From contig NZ_BMPP01000008.1 in assembly GCF_014647655.1 (NCBI RefSeq), positions 62,001 through 126,000 on the forward strand: a stretch of DNA of 64,000 nucleotides, given 5' to 3'. The notes under the pieces were generated by a model, which was not told the origin of the DNA, made no database searches, and was given only the letters and a program-made list of their open reading frames with translations. Shown here piece by piece: positions 58,312 to 64,000 of the stretch (the first letter of the stretch is position 1; every line of letters starts with the position of its first letter). Source of the stretch: Deinococcus malanensis. Lineage in GTDB: Bacteria > Deinococcota > Deinococci > Deinococcales > Deinococcaceae. The translations under genes and the position numbers were made by a program.

Positions 58312-58317
58312 AGTGTA
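58312..58317 (-). promoter_or_regulatory. -10 box TACACT for cmk
   Basis: TACACT, six bases before the ATG at 58305. Confidence 0.65.
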
Positions 58318-58366
58318 GGGTCCGCCGTGCATCTTTTGTCGGTGGGCAGTTCATGGGGCAGGCCGC

Positions 58367-58372
58367 TAGACT
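58367..58372 (+). promoter_or_regulatory. -10 box TAGACT for cyclophilin gene
   Basis: TAGACT, eight bases before the ATG at 58381. Confidence 0.55.
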
Positions 58373-58380
58373 GGGGAGAC

Positions 58381-59157
58381 ATGAAACATGCTGCCCTGAT
58401 GCTCTGTGGCCTGCTGGCCCTGACCGCCTGTCAGAAAAAGGACGAGGCCACCAAGACCACCGAGACCGAAACCACCAAGACGGAAACGGCCAAGACCACC
58501 GAGACAGCCGAGACCAAACCGGCCACTGAAGCCAAAAGCACGCCGGAGGTCAAGGCCCCAGCAGCCCTTCCGGCGGGCTTTACGCTGGTGCCCTTCGTCA
58601 GTGACAAGCCGGTGCGCGAATTCAAGGCCGAGCCGGACGTGACCCTGGAAGACGGCAAGGACTATTACGCGGTCATCGACACCAACCGTGGGCAGATCGT
58701 GGCCGACCTCTACGAGCAGGAAACGCCGGTGACCGTCAACAACTTCGTGACCCTGGCGCGCAATCACTACTTCGACGGCATCCGCTTTCACCGCGTCATC
58801 GAGGGCTTCATGGCCCAGACCGGCGACCCCCTGAGCGTGGACGAGGCCAAGAAGGCCGAATGGGGGACCGGCGGGCCCGGCTACCAGTTTGCCGACGAGT
58901 TCCGCACCAAGCTGACCTTCGACAGCCCCGGCATCCTGGCCATGGCCAACAGCGGCCCGGCGACCAACGGCAGCCAGTTCTTCATCACCTTTGCGCCCAC
59001 CGACTTCCTGAACGGCAAGCACACCATTTTCGGCAAGGTGGTTCAGGGCGACGATCTGCTGCCCAAGCTGACCCGTACCATGAACGAGAGCAACGAGGAG
59101 GTCGCCGGCGCCGTGGCAGACAGGATCCTGACCATACGGATCGCGACCAAGGGATAA
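58381..59157 (+). CDS. Cyclophilin-type peptidyl-prolyl isomerase lipoprotein
   Basis: 258 aa. Lipobox ALTAC (C17), then a Thr/Glu/Lys-rich tether of about 45 residues ([20 protein letters not shown] and similar). The cyclophilin domain covers 90-258: [20 protein letters not shown], the catalytic Arg in [30 protein letters not shown], and GSQFFIT. It should speed proline isomerisation of exported proteins. Monocistronic. Confidence 0.93.
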   Translation: MKHAALMLCGLLALTACQKKDEATKTTETETTKTETAKTTETAETKPATEAKSTPEVKAPAALPAGFTLVPFVSDKPVREFKAEPDVTLEDGKDYYAVIDTNRGQIVADLYEQETPVTVNNFVTLARNHYFDGIRFHRVIEGFMAQTGDPLSVDEAKKAEWGTGGPGYQFADEFRTKLTFDSPGILAMANSGPATNGSQFFITFAPTDFLNGKHTIFGKVVQGDDLLPKLTRTMNESNEEVAGAVADRILTIRIATKG

Positions 59158-59171
59158 CCAGAAATGAGAGC

Positions 59172-59202
59172 GGGCGAGGTGGAAGAATTCCCCACCTCGC
59201 CC
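59172..59202. terminator. Shared terminator between cyclophilin gene and obgE
   Basis: GGGCGAGGTGG (59172-59182) pairs with CCACCTCGCCC (59192-59202). ACTGGTTTGTCT follows on the plus strand. Confidence 0.7.
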
Positions 59203-59220
59203 ACTGGTTTGTCTGTGGCC

Positions 59221-60561
59221 TCAGTCCTGCTCGTCCTCATCGTTGAAGTACTCGAAGCGGAAGGTGCCGATCTCGACGGTGTCGCCTTCGCGCGCCCCCG
59301 CCTTTTTCAGCGCGTTGTACAGGCCCTGGCGTTTGAAGAGGTTGCCCAGATACTCGGCCGCGTCTTCCAGGTAGCGTGAGAAGCGCACGATGCGTTCCTC
59401 GAAGCCGCCACCGTGGATTTCCCAGACGCGCTCGGGGGCGCCACTGCTGACAATTCCCACGCCCTGGGCCGGTGGGTCCAGGCGGAACACCACCCGCAGC
59501 GGCTCGGCCACCACGTTCTCGGACTCGACCTCCAGCGCGCGGTCCTGGGCCCACAGTTCGCGGTCAGGCAGCATCTGGAAGGTGATCTCACGCAGTTCGC
59601 TGAGGCCCTCACCTTCTTTGGCACTGACCTTCAGCACCGGGAGGCCGTACTGGGCCAGTTCGTCCTCGACCATCGCGGCGAGGTCAGCGTCCACCAGCTC
59701 GACCTTGTTCAGGGCAATCAGGGCGACGTTTTCCAGCAGGGTGGGATCGTAGGCCTGCAGTTCAGCCTGAAGCTGGCGCAGTTCCTCGACCGGGTCACGC
59801 GTCACGTCCAGTACGTACACCAGCACCCGGGTGCGGCTGATGTGGCGCAGGAATTCCAGGCCCAGGCCCTTGCCTTCGCTGGCGCCCTCGATAATTCCGG
59901 GAATATCGGCCAGTGTGAAGCGCTCGTCAAGCGGCTCGCCGCGGCTGTCGATCCGGTCCACCACGCCCAGGATGGGGGAGAGGGTGGTAAAGGGGTAGTC
60001 CGCGATGGCGGGGTTGGCCCGTGACAGGGCCGCGAGCAGGCTGCTCTTGCCGGCGTTGGGGTAGCCGACCAGTCCCACGTCGGCGATCAGGCGCAGTTCC
60101 AGGCGCACGCGGCGCTTCTGGCCCGGGGTCCCCAATTCCGCGAAGCGCGGGGCCTGCCGGGTGCTGCTGGTAAAGGTGCTGTTGCCACGCCCCCCCAGAC
60201 CGCCCCGGGCGACGACCTTCTCCTGCCCGACGCGCACCAGGTCGGCAATGACCTTGCCGGTGTCCTCGTCGAAGGCGGTGGTGCCGACCGGCACATCGAT
60301 GTAGATGTCCTCGCCATCGGCCCCCTGGCGCAGGCGGCCCTCGCCGTAGTTGCCGTTGGGGGCCTTGAATTTGCGCCGGCCCACCAGGCGCTCCAGGCTC
60401 TCGACCCCTTCAATGGCGCGCAGGATGATGTTGCCGCCCTTGCCGCCGTGCCCGCCGTCCGGGCCGCCTTTTTCCATGAATTTGGCGCGGTGGAAGCTCA
60501 TGCTGCCGTCTCCGCCGTTGCCGGCGGCCACCTCAATGTTCAGTACGTCACGAAACGCCAT
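59221..60561 (-). CDS. obgE: GTPase Obg/CgtA
   Basis: 446 aa. Gly-rich Obg domain ([20 protein letters not shown] and GGHGGKGGN), G domain with GYPNAGKSS (G1), [16 protein letters not shown] (G3) and NKVE (G4), and a C-terminal OCT domain with an acidic tail. It works in 50S ribosome assembly and stress control. GGAGG eight bases before the ATG. Third gene after rplU and rpmA, the common bacterial order. Confidence 0.97.
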   Translation of the reverse strand: MAFRDVLNIEVAAGNGGDGSMSFHRAKFMEKGGPDGGHGGKGGNIILRAIEGVESLERLVGRRKFKAPNGNYGEGRLRQGADGEDIYIDVPVGTTAFDEDTGKVIADLVRVGQEKVVARGGLGGRGNSTFTSSTRQAPRFAELGTPGQKRRVRLELRLIADVGLVGYPNAGKSSLLAALSRANPAIADYPFTTLSPILGVVDRIDSRGEPLDERFTLADIPGIIEGASEGKGLGLEFLRHISRTRVLVYVLDVTRDPVEELRQLQAELQAYDPTLLENVALIALNKVELVDADLAAMVEDELAQYGLPVLKVSAKEGEGLSELREITFQMLPDRELWAQDRALEVESENVVAEPLRVVFRLDPPAQGVGIVSSGAPERVWEIHGGGFEERIVRFSRYLEDAAEYLGNLFKRQGLYNALKKAGAREGDTVEIGTFRFEYFNDEDEQD

Positions 60562-60588
60562 GCTGCGTCCTCCTGGCTTGCTGCCCTA

Positions 60589-60626
60589 CACAATAAAATA
60601 CGCCCCGCCCATCTGCGGGCAGGGCG
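60589..60626 (-). terminator. Terminator/attenuator between rpmA and obgE
   Basis: CGCCCTGCCC pairs with GGGCGGGGCG (60601-60626; one mismatch), followed on the minus strand by TATTTTATTG. Probably lowers obgE relative to the ribosomal protein genes. Confidence 0.7.
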
Positions 60627-60646
60627 CCGGGGGCTCATGCCTCCGG

Positions 60647-60922
60647 TCAGTCGGCAGCGACTTCGGTCTGGGCGACTTCGATGCTGATGAAGCGGCCCTT
60701 GTTGCCCTTGTTGGTAAACACGACCTTGCCGTGCTCCAGGGCAAACAGGGTGTGGTCACGGCCCATGCCCACGTTGGCACCAGCCTTGAACTTGGTGCCG
60801 CGCTGGCGGACCAGGATGTTGCCGGCCAGCACCTGCTCGCCGCCGAACTTCTTCACGCCCAGGTACTTGGGATTGCTGTCACGTCCGTTCTTTGACGAAC
60901 CTACGCCTTTCTTGTGTGCCAT
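60647..60922 (-). CDS. rpmA: Ribosomal protein bL27
   Basis: 91 aa, full length. N-terminus [20 protein letters not shown] matches bL27, whose flexible end reaches the peptidyl-transferase centre; [15 protein letters not shown] follows. It has no Firmicutes-type cleaved N-terminal extension. GGAGG precedes the ATG by eleven bases. Confidence 0.97.
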   Translation of the reverse strand: MAHKKGVGSSKNGRDSNPKYLGVKKFGGEQVLAGNILVRQRGTKFKAGANVGMGRDHTLFALEHGKVVFTNKGNKGRFISIEVAQTEVAAD

Positions 60923-60940
60923 GTGAGTTCAGTCCTCCCC

Positions 60941-61243
60941 TTAGCCCTTGATCCCAAGGATCTTGATGGCGGTGTAATCCTGACGGTGGCCGGTACGGCG
61001 GCGGTACTGAACGCCGCTCTTGTACTTGCGGATGTAGATCTTGGGGCCTCGGCCGTGCTCGACGACCTCAGCGTTCACGACAAACTTGCTGACGGCATCG
61101 CCGAACAGGGCCTGGTCGCCGCCCACGAAAAGAGGGGTCAGGTCGAGCTTGTCGCCCGCTTCGCCCTTAAGGTTCTCGACGCGGATCACGTCGCCTTCCT
61201 GCACGCGGTACTGCTTCCCGCCGGTCTGAATGATTGCAAACAT
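60941..61243 (-). CDS. rplU: Ribosomal protein bL21
   Basis: 100 aa. MFAIIQTGGKQYRVQEGDVI at the start and GPKIYIRKYKSGVQYRRRTG with HRQDYTAIKI at the end mark bL21. AGGAGG nine bases before the ATG at 61243. The longer open frame upstream is the mRNA leader. First gene of rplU-rpmA-obgE. Confidence 0.97.
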   Translation of the reverse strand: MFAIIQTGGKQYRVQEGDVIRVENLKGEAGDKLDLTPLFVGGDQALFGDAVSKFVVNAEVVEHGRGPKIYIRKYKSGVQYRRRTGHRQDYTAIKILGIKG

Positions 61244-61724
61244 CGGTCTTTCCTCCTGCTGCCGCCCGGGCCGCTGGAACGCTGCCAGCGGAGGGGGCTT
61301 TGCCCTATGAACCCTGCCCTGTGAAGCGGTCAAGATGCACCTAGGGATCCTGCTCGCGCACCCGGCCTGAAAAGGCACGGATCACCAAGCAAAAACTGTA
61401 GCACAAACCGGGCGCGTCTGGGTAGACGGGAACACCCCGAACCGGAGCAGAACAAGCGGCCGGAACGGGTCTGGAGCAAGCAACGTCACCCTGCGGGCAG
61501 GGTGAGTGGTGTGTTGCGTGCGTGTTCCCGTTCTGTCTGACGTGTCCTCGCGGTACACGTGGACTCGCGTGGGCGCGAGCCTCAAGTCCTGTAACCTCCG
61601 GGCGGCCTCCTGCAAGGGAGATACCGCTGCGCCCGCCAGCATAGCAGCCAGCAAAGGGACCGGCACGTCTGGTCGCACACTTGGCCGCCGGAACCCCACC
61701 CCCGGAAGCCGCGTATAGGGAGTT
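61244..61724. other. rplU leader and divergent region
   Basis: 481 bases. The first 150 are the likely rplU leader, long enough for L21 autoregulation. A hairpin TCACCCTGC/GCAGGGTGA with a two-base loop lies at 61486-61505. The rest shows no gene on either strand that I trust; a long minus-strand open frame here is antisense to the response regulator and lacks family features. Confidence 0.5.
61395..61403 (-). promoter_or_regulatory. Possible extended -10 promoter for rplU operon
   Basis: Minus-strand TGCTACAGT: TG at 61403-61402, then TACAGT at 61400-61395. No good -35. It would give a leader of about 145 bases. Confidence 0.4.
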
Positions 61725-62063
61725 GTGCTGACCCGTTTCCGGCTGATCTGGCGTGACGCCCTGGCGCTGCTGCTGGCGCTGGGTGACCGCCGCACTCCTG
61801 CCCAGGCGCGGCTGGCGGCCCTGCTGGCACTGGTGTATGCCGTCAGCCCGGTGGACCTGCTGCCTGACCTGGCTCCGCTGCTGGGTGTGGTCGATGACGC
61901 CCTGATCGTGCCCACGGTGCTGGCCCTGGCGGCGCGGCGACTGCCGGCCCCCGTGTTGCAGCAGGCCCAGGCGCGTGCCGCCCGGCTGCCCTGGGTGCTG
62001 CCGCTGGGGCTGCTGGTTCTTCTGGGCACAGGTGTGCTGCTGTGGACGCTGCTGGGCGCCTAA
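61725..62063 (+). CDS. DUF1232 membrane protein
   Basis: 112 aa. The DUF1232 motif [20 protein letters not shown] is clear, followed by a hydrophobic C-terminal helix ([20 protein letters not shown]). Start is GTG 61725; TATAGG lies five bases before it. The family is membrane-linked and of unknown role. It precedes the two-component genes, but the response regulator has its own -10 box. Confidence 0.8.
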   Translation: MLTRFRLIWRDALALLLALGDRRTPAQARLAALLALVYAVSPVDLLPDLAPLLGVVDDALIVPTVLALAARRLPAPVLQQAQARAARLPWVLPLGLLVLLGTGVLLWTLLGA

Positions 62064-62084
62064 CACCCGGCTAACCCGCACCCC

Positions 62085-62090
62085 TAGACT
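62085..62090 (+). promoter_or_regulatory. -10 box TAGACT for response regulator
   Basis: TAGACT, seven bases before the ATG at 62098. Confidence 0.65.
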
Positions 62091-62097
62091 GGGCGTC

Positions 62098-62760
62098 ATG
62101 CGCCTGCTGCTCGTCGAGGATGACCCGCGGATTGCCCAGCCCACCGCCGGGGCCCTGCGGGAAGCCGGGTATGTGGTCACCTGGGCGCAGAGCGGGCCCG
62201 AGGGACTGGAAGCGGCCATGCTGGGGGAGTACCCCCTGATCGTGCTGGACGTGATGCTGCCCGGTCTGGATGGCTTTGAGGTTGCCCGGGAACTGCGGGC
62301 GGCTGGCGTGGACTCCGCCATCCTGTTTCTGACCGCACGCAGTGAGCTTGCTGACCGGATCGAGGGTCTGGATCTGGGAGGCGACGCGTATCTGGTCAAA
62401 CCCTTCGCCATGCCCGAACTGCTGGCGACCCTGCGGGCCCTGTCGCGCCGTGAACGGGGACAGGGCGCACCACGGGTCACGTTTGCCGGTGGACGCGGCA
62501 CCCTGGACACGGTGGCCCGCACCGTCGGGTGGGACGGCCAAGAGGTCGCGGTTACCGGGCGCGAGTACGCCCTGATCGAGGCGCTGGCCCTGGCCCCCGA
62601 ACGCTGGTTCACACGTGAGGAACTGCTGGACCGGGTGTGGGGTCCGGAATTCGGCGGTGAGGCCCGCATCGTGGATGTATACGTGCGTTACGTGCGGCGC
62701 AAGCTGGCTCCTGAGGCCGTGACCAGCGAACGGGGCCGGGGCTACCGGGCCGAGAATTAA
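62098..62760 (+). CDS. OmpR/PhoB-type response regulator
   Basis: 220 aa. Receiver domain: acidic pair in LLVEDD, phospho-acceptor Asp in [10 protein letters not shown], Thr in FLTARS and Lys in LVKPF. The C-terminal winged helix is of the OmpR class ([20 protein letters not shown], then [12 protein letters not shown] and GRGYRAEN). The histidine kinase gene follows at once, so the two form a pair; the signal is unknown. Confidence 0.94.
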   Translation: MRLLLVEDDPRIAQPTAGALREAGYVVTWAQSGPEGLEAAMLGEYPLIVLDVMLPGLDGFEVARELRAAGVDSAILFLTARSELADRIEGLDLGGDAYLVKPFAMPELLATLRALSRRERGQGAPRVTFAGGRGTLDTVARTVGWDGQEVAVTGREYALIEALALAPERWFTREELLDRVWGPEFGGEARIVDVYVRYVRRKLAPEAVTSERGRGYRAEN

Positions 62761-62762
62761 AG

Positions 62763-64000
62763 GTGGCCGTGCGCCTGCTCCCGCCCCTGACCCTGCGCGC
62801 GCGGCTGGCGCTCTGGGCCGCGCTGGCCACCGGACTGGCCACGCTGCTGGTGGCGGCCGGGTTGTTCGTGGCGGTGGGCCGGTTTCTGCGTCAGGCCCAG
62901 GAGCAGCGGCTGCTGAGCGCCACGACGGCGGTGCACGGCCGGGTAGAGGACACCCTGCGCCGTCAGGCCGAGAGCGGCGTGGCGTTGCTGCTGGGCTACC
63001 AGCTGGACGTGGCCACCCTGCAGCGCCTGCTGGAGAACGACCCCCAGAGCCGCCGCGACCTGGACGTCCGGGTGGTCGCCCACCAGGGGGGTCAACTGGC
63101 CCAGGTGCAGACCCCGCGCTTTCCTGAGGGCGTCCGCCGCGACCTGCGTCCCGGTGCATACCTCACGGTGGGAGGCACCCACCTGATCCTGGTCCGGCCC
63201 CTGCTAGGCAACCAGGCGCTGCTGCAGGTGGCCACCGATGCCCGCGCTCTGAGCGACGCGCAGCGGGCCTTCGCGCGCGCCCTGGCCTGGCTGCTGCCGG
63301 TCTCACTGCTGCTCGCGCTGGGGGTGGGCTGGACGGTGGCCGGGCGGCTGCTGCGCCCGGTGCGGACCCTGGAGCAGGCCGCGCGGCAGGTGGGGGAAAG
63401 CGGTGAACTGCGCCGTGCCCTGCCGGGTGCCGGCACCACGGACGAACTCTCGCGTCTGGCGCTGACCCTGCAAGGGAGTTTCGAGCGGCTGGCCGACGCC
63501 CGTGACCGCGAGCAGGCGTTTTTGCGGGCCGCCGCGCATGACCTGCGCAGCCCGCTGGCGGCCCTGAGTGCCCGGGTGGAAGGCAGCCTGGCACGGGACC
63601 GCGACGCCGCGCGCTACCGCAGTGACCTCCGGGAAATCGGTACCGACCTGACCCGGCTGGCTACCCTGACCAACCATCTGCTGCTGCTGGCCCGCGATCC
63701 CAGCGCGGTGGCCCGCGCGCCGGTGCCGCTGCGCGACCTCGCGGCCGATGCCGTGGACCGTGCCCGCGAGCTGACCGAGGCGGACGTCGACCTGCATGCC
63801 CCGCAGCCGGTGACGGTGCAGGGGGACCGGGTGCTGCTGGGCCAGGCGGTGTGGAATCTGACCATGAACGCAGTGCGGCACGCCCCAGGAGCCACCGTCA
63901 CGGTGACGGTCAGCGAAGACGCGACGGGCGCGGCGGTCACCGTCCGCGACGACGGCCCCGGGGTGGACGAAGCGACACTGGCTCGGCTGGGGGAGGCCTT
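62763..64000 (+). CDS. Sensor histidine kinase (3' end beyond window)
   Basis: The frame opens at GTG 62763 (or GTG 62769, which is better placed after AAAGGTGG) and runs without stop to the window end, at least 410 aa. Two membrane helices (LWAALATGLATLLVAAGLFV and ALAWLLPVSLLLALGVGWTV) bracket an extracellular sensor region of about 120 residues. HAMP follows, then the H-box AAAHDLRSPLAAL with the phospho-His, the N-box NLTMNAVRHAP and the G1 box DDGPGVDE. The rest of the ATPase domain is cut off. Partner of the response regulator two bases upstream. Confidence 0.92.
   Translation, partial: MAVRLLPPLTLRARLALWAALATGLATLLVAAGLFVAVGRFLRQAQEQRLLSATTAVHGRVEDTLRRQAESGVALLLGYQLDVATLQRLLENDPQSRRDLDVRVVAHQGGQLAQVQTPRFPEGVRRDLRPGAYLTVGGTHLILVRPLLGNQALLQVATDARALSDAQRAFARALAWLLPVSLLLALGVGWTVAGRLLRPVRTLEQAARQVGESGELRRALPGAGTTDELSRLALTLQGSFERLADARDREQAFLRAAAHDLRSPLAALSARVEGSLARDRDAARYRSDLREIGTDLTRLATLTNHLLLLARDPSAVARAPVPLRDLAADAVDRARELTEADVDLHAPQPVTVQGDRVLLGQAVWNLTMNAVRHAPGATVTVTVSEDATGAAVTVRDDGPGVDEATLARLGEA

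Noticed and set aside
61341..62669. 442-codon minus-strand frame over the DUF1232 and response regulator genes
   Set aside because: Ser/Arg-rich translation without motifs, opposite two recognisable genes.

Overview
The window is high-GC DNA from a Deinococcus-type bacterium (phylum Deinococcota). This rests on gene content and gene style, not on a database match. Many genes have a TANNNT -10 box 5-9 bases before the start codon and no Shine-Dalgarno sequence, which is the leaderless-mRNA pattern described for Deinococcus. Gene content fits as well: the futalosine menaquinone route (mqnA, mqnE), archaeal-type phosphoglycerate mutase, PRC/DUF2382 proteins, many secreted lipoproteins and subtilases, and no LPS biosynthesis genes. 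I see no tRNA, rRNA, IS element, prophage or CRISPR array. It reads as ordinary chromosome with some accessory operons.

Layout. 1-8.5 kb: anchored cytochrome c, ABC exporter, menG, a GNAT enzyme and a kbl/bioF-type synthase, two paralogous lipoproteins with calcium-loop-like motifs, lpd. 8.5-16.2 kb: hemW, an Ada-AlkA fusion coupled to a PEP-mutase-family enzyme, a polynucleotide-kinase-like protein, a TrmH-type methyltransferase, a TerC protein, apgM. 16.2-21.8 kb: two DUF2382 stress proteins, an exported protein, an acyl-CoA synthetase, a candidate small RNA with a near-perfect promoter and its own terminator, and two coupled P-loop kinases. 21.9-27.1 kb: groES-groEL, then on the other strand a four-gene operon joined by 4-base overlaps: GGDEF-ribbon-helix-helix fusion, zinc deaminase, Nudix-methyltransferase fusion, histidine phosphatase. 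27.1-34.9 kb: GNAT, M23 peptidase, an M16 protease pair, a zinc-ribbon P-loop protein, a menaquinone operon with two extra small genes, a SUKH protein. 35-46.5 kb: tldD/pmbA with a regulator, DUF3006 plus a metallo-beta-lactamase lipoprotein, a subtilase, an RluA-family protein lacking the catalytic Asp, a MnmG-like protein with trmB, a methyltransferase, a DUF3105 lipoprotein. 46.6-53 kb: beta-CASP nuclease, UspA-ldh, three LptC/LptA-like genes, tatD. 53-57.6 kb: a palindrome-controlled lipoprotein and subtilase. 57.7-64 kb: cmk, cyclophilin, obgE-rpmA-rplU, a DUF1232 protein, and a two-component pair cut by the window end.

How the parts work together. The window contains menaquinone synthesis (early and late steps), haem-related HemW, and cytochrome c for respiration. 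It also holds protein quality control (GroESL, cyclophilin, TldD/E, M16, subtilases), RNA modification and decay (TrmB, TrmH, RluA, beta-CASP), alkylation repair, and envelope transport of an unknown lipid or polymer by an Lpt-like bridge. The most promising undescribed pieces are the GGDEF-RHH nucleotide operon (24.2-27.1 kb) and the candidate sRNA near 20.5 kb.
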